From: Echinococcus granulosus
Lineage: Eukaryota; Platyhelminthes; Cestoda; Cyclophyllidea; Taeniidae
Direction of reading: 5' to 3'
DNA: 64,000 nt
Assembly (NCBI RefSeq): GCF_000524195.1
Contig: NW_020170411.1
Location: 611,657-675,656 of the forward strand
In this document: piece by piece, positions 24,452-33,879 of the stretch
Layout: the number at the start of each line of letters is the position of its first letter
How positions within the stretch are numbered: the first letter of the stretch is position 1
Position numbers and translations under genes: made by a program
Notes under the pieces: generated by a model
Seen by the model: the letters and a program-made list of their open reading frames with translations, nothing else
Told to the model about the DNA's origin: nothing
The model's database searches: none

Positions 24452-25160
24452 ATAATACTTAAAGACAATACACTTACTTGATATGCAAGAGAAACTTAGC
24501 CATCAACACAGCATAGAGGCTAGTCTACCCGGCCGGGGTACAAAGGCTACGTACTAGACGGTTCCCTTGGTCAACGTCACGTGTCGGCTACCACAAAGTA
24601 ATCGTTTCCATTTAGAAACATTCACGAACCAACCAAGTCAGTCATCAAATTTCCATGCAATTGAGGCGATGCTTGACCAAAAATGTTAGTGATTCTACAG
24701 TAGGATCTGCAGTTTTATCTTGTATGGAAAATGGGCTGGTTACAGCTAGTCGTAGAAGCATTGAACTTAAAGTGGAATTATGTAAGGGAAGACGTAATTT
24801 AACACATTTCCTTGGGAATGGGGTTTCGTCTCTACTCCGCCTTGTTACGTTGTTTGTACTTTAAAGCTGCCAAGTCATATCTATCTGGGTTCTATTCGGC
24901 TAGTAGAGAAGTAAAGGAGGTATCACGAGTAAGATAAGCAGCTCCTTGACGAAAATTTTGCGAATGGTTTACAACTAATGTCACTTCAGTTGCTAATAGT
25001 TCTTTGGCAGAACACAAGACTGAGTTAGTCCCCACCCCATCAGTTTGTGGTCCCATTCGTGGCACATGTACTTCTTCCTCTCAGCTAAAGTTTTATAATC
25101 ACCAGTAGAAATCAGGACAGATGCACTGAATGATTGTGTTTGCTTTTTGACATAATTATT

Positions 25161-25330
25161 CTAGCACCTTGAGACTCCGTTGAAGACGATACAAGACATA
25201 ATACTGGGACAGAACCCATGTATTCAGCAAACAGTTGAATTACTGTTATCGGAATTATTGGTACAGCTTTGGACCCAGTCCATTCGACGAAGGTGCTGGA
25301 GATAAGACGCTAAGTATCTCTTTGCTTAAG
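25161..25330 (-). repeat. Decayed LTR-type repeat
   Basis: Plus-strand reading TAGCACCTTGAGACTCCGTTGAAGACG, then ACAAGACATAATACTGGGACAGAA, parallels the left half of the LTR at 24,255-24,451. The right half is badly diverged and the ends are approximate. Confidence 0.5.
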
Positions 25331-25699
25331 CTAAGACATAAAAATTAGGCGGATAATGCAGAGTACTGTAATGCCCTGGTTTTTTATCAGCAAACCATCT
25401 TATTCCAGGTATTAATAGTCCACACAAGACTGAAGTTGTGGTATTTCTGCCAGAAGATGCTGCGTTTAGCGCTCTAAAGTTCTTAGATTTCACTAGAGTC
25501 TTTTAATTTTAGCCAGTTGTTATAATGCAGCGGAATTAAAAGTCGGCTTTCAAGCGCTATTGTGTTTTCGTTTGTCGCTGCTGTTTGGCATCGGGTGTGT
25601 TTTGCCATTTTTCCTATTTATCCCTGTAATTCAGCCCTCAATTTCTTTTCTAGGGGATTGGGTTTAAAAATTTGCCGCAGCATTGCATTTCTTACTATT

Positions 25700-28600
25700 A
25701 TGAAGCGCGTCATTGCATCCATCAATGAGGACCTGATGTCGAAAAAACCTTTTAAGCGCTCAAAGAATGGGTGCGTAGAGGAGGCCTTCTCGGAAGGAAA
25801 CAGGCACTTCTTTGGTTGTTTTCCGCCTGAAGTTGTTTTTCATATATTCACTTTTCTTGAAAGTTGGTGCAAGCTATACTTCTTACCTTTAACATAGTTT
25901 CCGATTTATCCAATGTTGTATTCGCTAGTCGGTCTGGTCGAATGTCTGTAAAACACTATCTTTCAAGTTCAATTTGCACTCAGCTTTGCAGTTTTCGGAA
26001 CCCACACCCACCTAATGCGCCAGACAACTTTGTGGATGTAAATGGACAACTTGATTACTTCTCCCAAGTTGGTATGGTTGCACCTACTGGTTTTTTGTCT
26101 AGGAATTTTGTTTCGTAGAATATATTGTTTTCTTCCACTACTGCTGAGGATTCAATTCCTGGATAGCATTCTTCGGGCGGTCAGTCCAATAGTTCTCTGT
26201 ATTTACAAATTATTTGCACGTGCCAAGCATGCGTTTTATACTCTAGATGAATCCCCTGCTTTGATATTCCTAGTTGGTCCTTAAGGGCGCGCACACGTAC
26301 TTGGATCACCTTATTAAATCATACTTTTGCGTTTTTAGTACCTTTGTCACAATGGATTTGAGCCAAAGATTGCCTTGAACCACAAATCGAAACAAACATT
26401 AAAAAAGGATCACATCAAAGAACTTCTTATAAAAGGCACTTGCATATTGGGAAGTCTACGCTGTCCCTCGACCTTTTATTTTGGACATTTTCTTCGTTCC
26501 TTTCTATCAGGCAGTTCACCAAACGAATACCAACGTGTCTTTCATTCCCTCGTTCATTCATGTTACGGACAAAATTTTTGGTTGAAGTTGACTAACTTGC
26601 TATGTAAAAAACCGGGTTAGTTTGCATTTTTCAATGTTATATTCTTATGGGGCTTCTGCGTTTCGAATTCATACATGGGTGTGCACACATTTCTGATTAC
26701 CAAGTAGTAGTATACGTTTCATGTATGATGAGATCCTGCCACGTTACTGATTATTTTTACATTTCGTCCTTCTCTACAGACGAGTGTCCCGACGAGGAGT
26801 TGGCTGTTCGACTTTTCCTTCGCCGAATCTTCCTCGATCCCATCAGTTTCCCACTTAACCTAGGACCGACGTGGGCGGACCTCAGCAGCACAAACGCCAC
26901 AGCATCTAGTTCTAAATTTGGTTCTTTCCCTCCTAGCTCTACTGACTTGCTCACTTCTTCCGGCTACATATCGTCAGCTAGCGTCTCCTTTCGCGATGAC
27001 AGGTAAAGGTAGCGAAGGTTGTAGTTGTGTTTGAATCTTATTTCCTGTAGAGAAACATTACAGTGGATGCGCACCGATTCATGCACACTAGGTAACCTGT
27101 AAAATCGCTTAGCTTTGAGCTCAACTGTGCTATGCCATCAACAACTCGTCTCTGATGGGACATCCTGCTACATACGTGTACATTTAATCAGCATCTTTTT
27201 TGTGCCTGGCAGCTTTGATATAGCTGCCTTCCGGAGTCAAAGTCCCGGGACGAATCTGATAACATCAACGCCCTTAATTAAACCCATGGGTGGTGCCGCT
27301 AGTAGTAACAACAGTCTTTCGCGCGGCTGGCCAACTGCGGGTATTCTTGCCGACATTCTTCACTCCTATCCCTTTGTCCATCAAGCTCGTCTCCTTTTCA
27401 TTCTCTATGGGCCTGTTCATAAGGGTAAATTTGTTGCTTTATAAGTTTGTTTCAGATGTTCCTGGTGTTAGTTTTATCATGGAACGGATTATTAAACCAT
27501 CAGAGTTGTACCAATACTCTAATTACTTATTGTGCAATCCGCTTTCCATTGTATGCTCCGCATCATAGCACGCCTGATGTGGAACATAATGTGCGAGAAT
27601 ACGGCCGCTGATTTGAAGCAGTTATCGGCGTGCTTCGGTGAACTAGGGCGAGTACTCAACAGCCTTTGGCTCTCTGGGCATTGGTCAGCCAGTGACACCA
27701 TTGCTGTCTTGCATGAGATCACCAATACGCCTGACGGCTGGCTGGCTGAGAACGTCGCCTGCCTCTTGCACTCAGCTGGTGCGTCTCCATTCAGTTCCTC
27801 TTCACTATCTTGCTACACTTTGGTTGTGCGAATGTTTATTGAGCGAAAATGATAGTCTTGCATATTTGGTCCTTTGACTTTTGCAGGTCCTCAACTGGCA
27901 TCGCTGGCAGTGCAGCACAAGGCCAGCAAGGGCTATGTCACTGAACTCGCCGTCATTCTCACCTCTTTGTGCCTTGTTCAGGTATCCCTTGCTTTTTAAA
28001 AAACGAGGTTACCGATCCCTTTCGGCCTAGGATCGCTTTTTTTGTCTTTTTACTTACGACCGATTCGCGCAAACTCTGTCCTCGTACGTGGTGTATTGGA
28101 AATCAATCAATTGATTCACCGCACCACACCTCCGATAATGATGTTTGAACTAATGTACACGTGCTTTCAGTCGGCGCACTTCCCTTACTCACTAACTACG
28201 CGGAGTGCTCTCTACCTTGTTGCCCTGCGCGTAGCTTACATGCAATGTACGATTCCATGCGTGGTGGTGCTTCTTCCTACTTTCCACTGCTTTAACTGTC
28301 CGTGCATGCCCTCTCATTTTCCTGTACTCTATTCGCATCCAAGGTGAAAATCAAGGAGAATCTATCGGGTCTGCTGAAACTTGTGGGAGATGCTGTTCAG
28401 GCCACCGGCAGTGCCTATAGGGAGGAATTCCTAGACTCACTATCCAACGCGTTTCGAGGCGTCATTGTTGATCTGTACGAGACTGATGAACTGGGTACGT
28501 GTTCTCCCTCTCCCACCCACACGGTTCTTACCTTGAATGTCGATCTCGAATCACCGTCGTGTGAACTACGTCACTGTTTTGACGACTTTACGCAAAATTT

Positions 28601-28745
28601 GAAGTTATGTTATCTGATGTAGTGAGAAGTTCTACTTTGACAACGCCTTTCCATCGTAGATGAAAGACTGGAAGACTTTTCCATCATCCTCAAGGCCCAG
28701 TCTTACTTTTTCCGAGCTCTGCTTGCGCGAGTCTATGAGGAATAA
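25700..28745 (+). CDS. FBXO47: F-box only protein 47 (PROM-1-like)
   Basis: FBXO47 is the substrate receptor of an SCF ubiquitin ligase. Its relatives act in the germ line during meiotic prophase (C. elegans PROM-1, mouse Fbxo47). Exons: 25700-25862, 25898-26071, 26103-26179, 26339-26615, 26780-27002, 27213-27424, 27569-27778, 27887-27981, 28344-28494 and 28660-28745. Every boundary is GT/AG and the phases agree, giving 555 residues (human 452). The F-box is residues ~40-75 (CFPPEVVFHIFTFLE, then SDLSNVVFASRS across an intron). Further family blocks follow in order: GILFRRIYCFLP, RLFLRRIFLD, FVHQARLLFILYGP, ASDTIAVLHEI, GWLAENVACLL, ASKGYVTELAV and FLDSLSNAFRGVIVDL. Introns 1 and 2 are only 35 and 31 bp. 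An extra Ser-rich stretch (exon 5) explains part of the added length. The 27,425-27,568 intron has a weak pyrimidine tract, and its acceptor was chosen by homology. Confidence 0.9.
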
Positions 28746-29813
28746 GGGAATCATGGACAGCCCTCCAGCCCCTTCGTTGCTACCATCGCCGTCCACCAGA
28801 GTTGTGCACTTTTACTTCCCCCATTTGTTCCTCTTTCATTTTGCAACCTCTACTCTTGTTTTGTTGGTCTTTCATGCTTATTGATTTTTTAATACAATTT
28901 GGCATTTCGTGTTCATCTGTCCCTACGATGCCGTAAATCCATCTCCCCTGCAGAGTTCTTCAGCCAGCATCCAGAACTCCACTCAATGAATTATAACACG
29001 CAAACAGATGTCTCCAAGGTCCCAATACTCACATGCACCCCTACCCGCCTACGGAGAAATCAATCGCTACGGGTTAGGCCAAGAGATTACTGCTTTAACG
29101 TACCACCGACACCTAGACCGCAGAATTTGCCAACCCAGAGGCCGTTCGGGTGGGGATGACCACAAACTAGCTTTGTCATTTTACTCCAAGGGAGACTAGT
29201 TGCCCCAGACTCACTGGGGTCCTGTGTACCGGCCCTGACACCAAGGTCGGAGAATACACAGAGCAACCGAATCTGCTCAGATTGGGCCCTCCCTTATCTG
29301 CCACTCCGTCCGAACCAAACCAAGCACAAATGAACAATTGCACGTGACTTGAGCTTGGTGGATTTACTCGCGAGCCCAGACACCGACATATCCGTAATAA
29401 CGAGAATGACCAGACGAGCCTTCGCCGCGTTATGGTGTTCGTGAACCCTACACTCTCGCCTTTACCCCTACCAACTTAAAGAGCAACACAAATAGCTCCG
29501 CTGCCCCACGAGATTTCGGCTTACGGCAAAACTAATGTACGCCTAGCAAGACGCAAGAGAGTCCGAGTGTGCGCCAATGGTCCACCCCATGATCACAATC
29601 TTGACGCGCAACCGGTAACCGCGCAAATGGTACACAATTGCAATGCACCTAAGAACAGTCTAAATGCGTCAAGTTGGAAATGATCCTAAGCTACAAGGTC
29701 AATCTTTACAGAACCAGCCATGAAAAATGGTCAACCGGCAAAACCTTATGAAGAGAAGATGTAACCATAGCATAACTCACTAAATTGAAAGGCCAGATAA
29801 CTTCTATTATAAG
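28746..29813. other. Gap between FBXO47 and RPL35A with a block of odd composition
   Basis: The first 200 bases are T-rich and probably the FBXO47 3' UTR. From about 28,950 to 29,780 the plus strand turns A- and C-rich with many CpG, unlike both flanks. No frame resembles a protein and I could not match it to the LTR family. It may be an unrecognised mobile element or the 3' flank of RPL35A. Confidence 0.4.
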
Positions 29814-30234
29814 TTACACACGAGACGGGTACAGCATAACCCGGATCCGTTTACCCATGGCCTTAGCAGGTAAGTTACGTTTGAATTGGGCACGAACCGC
29901 TCCGCTCCGACCGTGTGGTTTAATCACTTTGCCCCAGATAACGCGTATCCTGGTAGGATTGTGTCTCCGCGGCAAATGCTTCTTCCTAAAACACAATTAA
30001 TATTGAGAAAATAAGATACTTCTGGGCGCGATAAACGTAAGCACATCGTTTGCCCATGTAGAATTCAGTTTCTTTAGCTGTGTTAACACCGTCAATCTTA
30101 AGAAGAGCCGTCTTTTCGTGCTGATTCCTAAGACCACGACGGTAGCCAGTGAAAACAGCCTTCACGTATAATCTACCAGGCTGTTTCTGTCTGACACGCT
30201 TCGTAGTAGCCACCGGAGCCTTCTCCTCACCCAT
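29814..30234 (-). CDS. RPL35A: 60S ribosomal protein L35a (eL33)
   Basis: Component of the large ribosomal subunit. Exon 1 (30,234-30,020) encodes [18 protein letters not shown], then TALLKIDGV, then [17 protein letters not shown]. Exon 2 (29,985-29,814) encodes [18 protein letters not shown] and [20 protein letters not shown] before the stop. The intron between them is only 34 bp (GTATCT...TTTTAG) and splits a Lys codon, so the two halves lie in different frames. The product is 128 residues against 110 in human, mainly because of a basic N-terminal extension of about 19 residues ([19 protein letters not shown]). The ATG at 30,234 was chosen because it begins that Lys/Arg-rich lead. The upstream in-frame ATG adds a hydrophobic stretch unlike the family. 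Confidence 0.95.
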
Positions 30235-30589
30235 GCTCAAAAAGAACCCGCCCACTAGGCAAATCAACCGACCCGGTGGAGTAGCTTTTAGCTAAGACAA
30301 ACATTTTCAAACAGTTTTCAAGAGTAAAATAAAAAAGTTACTAGCTTTTTTTAAGACTAATTTTGACTATTAAGATAATGAGGATTTCGGGTATGGCATT
30401 TTTTTTATTTAAGCTGATAGTGACTACCACATGTTGAAGTACATTGTTAAAAAGATACTCTTAAAATTTTATTGGGGCTTTAACTGCATATTATAGTAAA
30501 GAATTAAGTAGCGAGTGATTGCATACCTACTCAGTACTTGGTGTACACCCATTAAACAAAGTTTTGTTTACGATTGTGATATGCTAACT
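30235..30589. other. Upstream flank of RPL35A
   Basis: AT-rich DNA that should hold the minus-strand promoter and 5' UTR of RPL35A. No specific element was recognised. Confidence 0.35.
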
Positions 30590-30740
30590 CTTTGTTTAAC
30601 CGTCGGTTTTGGTGAAGGTCGACCTAGCCTGCTCACCATGCCAGCAGTCTCAAGCCCCACTCCAAGTCGATAATACACACTATGTCCGAGTATTATTTCT
30701 TCTTTCATGATCAGGGATGCCATCAGGCTCCGCAATCGTT
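30590..30740 (+). repeat. Decayed LTR-type repeat, second subfamily
   Basis: Plus-strand reading TTTAACCGTCGGTTTTGGTGAAGGTC, later CTCACCATGCCAGCAGTCTCAAG and GTCCGAGTATTATTTCTTC, follows the LTR order. It is most like 5,800-5,925. The ends are approximate. Confidence 0.48.
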
Positions 30741-30815
30741 TTGTCTGTTCAATGCTAATAATTAAAAATTCATATTTTTGAAACCGACCATTAGACATAC
30801 TACAAAGCATTCTTG

Positions 30816-30972
30816 TGTAGCGTGCCGAGATTCCCTAAAGACGAAAGAAGACAAAATACTCGGGCAGAATATAAATTCAGCGCAGAGAAGGTGTCTGGGC
30901 TATTGGCATGGCCCAAAAGGCCAGCCCCACCCAGCGAGGTACAAGGGAGGGATAAACCATAATCGTATTACA
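30816..30972 (-). repeat. Solo LTR with 4-bp target duplication
   Basis: Minus-oriented copy reading TGTAGCGTGCCGAGA to ATCGTATTACA on the plus strand, 157 bp, with about 40 bp missing after GGTACAAGGG compared with full copies. It is flanked by CTTG on both sides (30,812-30,815 and 30,973-30,976), as expected for LTR integration. Confidence 0.88.
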
Positions 30973-31429
30973 CTTGTTTTAGTGTGTTTTTTGGGGTTGG
31001 AGGGGGTTAAAAAGTAAGCGGTTAGTGTTGGATCGGGCAGCTTAAGCACGGGGGGAATATATATATACAAACTTAAATCAGGATATTTGTACCCCCACAA
31101 TAATTGCTGTCCAATATAGAATTCTTCCGTTTGACCCCTCCACTCATTTTAAAGTCTTGAAGGTAGAGATAAAAGAGGGAAACACTGGACTTTATACTAT
31201 ACTATTGCGCAACAAGAGGAAAACTCTAATTGCCTCTTAATTTCGTCCCAAAAATTTGTCCTGTTTTTCTAATGCATAATGATGTGACGGATTCAGCATT
31301 TCACTTTTATACTTCCTCTTTCAGGAATCCGTGAAGCAAAAAGCTTGCATATGGGATGCCATTATTATTCGATCAAAGCCATTGGACCCTTAAGATTATT
31401 ATAACTAAGGGGGGACCGGTTTTTACTTT

Positions 31430-31627
31430 TGTAATACGATGGTAGTTTATCCCTCGGTTCTAGTGAAGTGCCACTTTTGTACTTCGAATTGGCTCCCTTG
31501 TACCTCGCTGGGTGGGCTGTCCTTTTGGGCCATGCCAATAGCTCAGACACCTTCTCCGTGCTGATTATACCTATTCTGCCCGAGTATTGCGTCTTCTTTC
31601 GTCTTCAGGGAGTCCCGGGACGCTACA
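31430..31627 (+). repeat. Full-length solo LTR with 4-bp target duplication
   Basis: A 198-bp plus-oriented copy reading TGTAATACGATGG to GGGACGCTACA, flanked by CTTT at 31,426-31,429 and 31,628-31,631. TG...CA ends, a 4-bp duplication and no internal sequence are the marks of a solo LTR left by recombination between two LTRs. Confidence 0.9.
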
Positions 31628-31631
31628 CTTT

Positions 31632-32194
31632 CTACTGGAGTTAGTGGCAATTTTTTGTTCGATGACTGACATGAATTGGCTGCTGAATTTTTTTACGGCG
31701 CGTGCAAAATAATACGCATTTAATGGCCAATGCAAATTTTTGGTTTTCGTGATTTCTGCCTTATTGTAGCCACTACAGGTCAGCATGCATTTCGCATTGT
31801 TACGGCTTGTTTCGAAGTTGGAAAATGTTTAAGGCCTTACAGTTACAGGAATACACTTTGAAGCAAATACCTCTGCACAAATAATTAACAGTAAATGTTT
31901 GCAAATTAAATTTAGTCAATTTCCGAAACTTAGCCGTCTAAATACTCCCTTAATGTATAATATTCAAAGCAAATTATATTATGCGCAACGTAGATATAGT
32001 GTAGCAACATATATGACTAGGTTTTATTTAATTTGATTAGTCGTCTTTTATTGTAGTAAGTTTTGCAATGAGAGGCATCTTTTGCATGAATCAAACAATG
32101 ACTTGCAGAAAATGTAATTATTCCGGACTTCAGTAAACACACAAAGAGCTTGCCATCTCTCCTATACGTAGTTTTTGTACTAGTGTGATAGTTT
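31632..32194. other. Spacer between repeats, no gene recognised
   Basis: AT-rich sequence between two LTR-type copies. No coding or RNA feature was recognised. Confidence 0.4.
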
Positions 32195-32380
32195 GGTTGT
32201 TTAGCTCTCTGTTCTGCTAAAGGTCCACATTTTGTCTTGACCATTACACCTTCTCAGTGTAGGCTGGCCTCTCTGCCATGTCACTAGCCTCAGGTCTTGT
32301 TGTATGCTGAATATATATATGCATATATTCTACCCGAGTATCAAACCTTTTTTTCTTCAGAGAATTCTCGGGGCGATATA
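32195..32380 (+). repeat. Decayed LTR-type repeat, second subfamily
   Basis: Plus-strand reading TTTAGCTCTCTGTTCTGCTAAAGGTCCACATTTTGTC, then AGGCTGGCCTCTCTGCCATG, then ATTCTACCCGAGTATC, ending near CTCGGGGCG. The intact TRIM element is inserted directly after it, so this copy is older. Confidence 0.55.
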
Positions 32381-32384
32381 TTAG

Positions 32385-33323
32385 TGTAATACAATGGTGG
32401 CTTACCCCTCGGCATTAGTGAGGTCCCACTTTTGTACTTTGAATTAGCCCTCTTGTACCTGACTGGGTGAGCTGGCCTTCGGGCCATGCTAATAGCCCAG
32501 ACACCTCTGCGCTGTATATATATTCCGCCCAAATATTGTGTTTTCTTTCGTCTTCAGGGAAGTCTCGGGACGCTACATTGGTGACAGCGGAAAGCGGACC
32601 CGTTCTTAAGGGACATGTGTCTTGATTTCCTACTCCTGCATGATAAGCCTTAGTGGAGCGGAAGAAGTACATATTCTACGGATGGGAGAATGGTGATGAT
32701 CCCTAATAAAAGGGTTGAAGTTGACATCTACCTTCGGTATCGATTCCAGTCCCGTGTTCTTCAGAAAAGCTAATAACAACTGAAGCGACACTAACCGTGA
32801 ACCATTTTGAAGTTTCGTTACGGATCTTTCCTACCCTCCCCCATGGACCTGCCAGTGTTCCTACATCCATCTATGGACACGCATGATAGCGCAATTCCCC
32901 CTCCTGATTCAGGTTCCTAAACCAAATGAAACTCCAGATCTAGTTTAACTGCCAAGAGGGATCAGTGACGTTGAGGTCAAATATCTCCTCGGATGCACGC
33001 TGATTTGGTGACTGGCACAGTTGGTTCGCGGGTGTTTCTTTACAGCACTGATTACGTTGTAATGGATGACGTGGGAGGTTGACCTGCGGGAGCGCCGGAG
33101 ACGACACTCACAAGAGGAGGGAAGCTATGTAACACGATAGTGGTTTATCCCTCGGTATTGGTGAGGCCCGACTTTTGTACTTTGAATTAGCCCTCTAGTA
33201 CCTGGCTAGGTGGGCTGGCCTTTCAAGCCATGCCAATACCCCAAACACCTTCTTTGTGCTGAACATACATTCTACCCGGGTATTGTGTTTCCTTTCGTCT
33301 TCAGGGAAGTCTCGGACGCTACG
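32385..33323 (+). mobile_element. Intact non-autonomous LTR retroelement (TRIM-like)
   Basis: The 5' LTR is 32,385-32,577 (193 bp) and the 3' LTR is 33,128-33,323 (196 bp), in the same orientation. Both start TGTAA; the first ends GCTACA and the second GCTACG. The internal region is 550 bp. Directly after the 5' LTR comes TTGGTGACAGCGG (TGG at 32,579), placed and shaped like a tRNA primer-binding site; TGGTGAC is how the tRNA-Trp site of CsRn1-type elements begins. Directly before the 3' LTR is a purine run, AAGAGGAGGGAAG (33,112-33,124), the expected polypurine tract. TTAG flanks the whole element at 32,381-32,384 and 33,324-33,327. No gag or pol frame fits in the internal region, so it must use enzymes from another element. 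Confidence 0.85.
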
Positions 33324-33327
33324 TTAG

Positions 33328-33879
33328 AGGGTGGTTGTAAAATCATCAAACACTCAGTTCTCAACGGTAGGAAATAATAGAACCCTGGCCACTCTACAAA
33401 GTAGCACTGCGTATTGTAGTCTGATAAAACCAAATAAGCGACCTGGTGTGCCATGATGCGATATTATCCATCTTTGGATCAGGTCGGCTAGATCGTTTGT
33501 CAAATGTTATATTTTGGAAATTGATTTGATTCTTGTACTGGGCTTTTTTGATTCTAAAAAAGGGCAATTTAATTGCAAAACCAACTACGAAAACTCTTAA
33601 AACGCCAATTAGCACTAGTTTGGGGGGTACTCAATATCCTACAAATGAGTTGTTATTAATAATTTCGGTAAGGCTTTTCTTCATTAAAAACCTTGTAATT
33701 TAAAGATTGGGTTTAACTTTAAAATGCATAAATATCTTTTGCACGAGCTTTTGTTTGTTTCAAGCCAAGATTTGGATAAAAATTTATGGAACCATTGACC
33801 TTAGGTTTGTTTAATCTTTCCAAGCAGTGTAAGCGGCAATTTGTTTTGCGTCATTTTAAACTGTCAGCAATCTTTGTAA
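33328..33879. other. Upstream flank of the laminin gene
   Basis: AT-rich DNA between the TRIM element and the laminin start codon. It should contain the promoter and 5' UTR. No element was recognised with confidence. Confidence 0.4.

Noticed and set aside
27456..27568. Possible extra FBXO47 exon (DVPGVSFIMERI...)
   Set aside because: It has good splice-like ends, but including it breaks the frame into the next conserved block. Skipping it joins HK to ARLMWNIM in register with the family.
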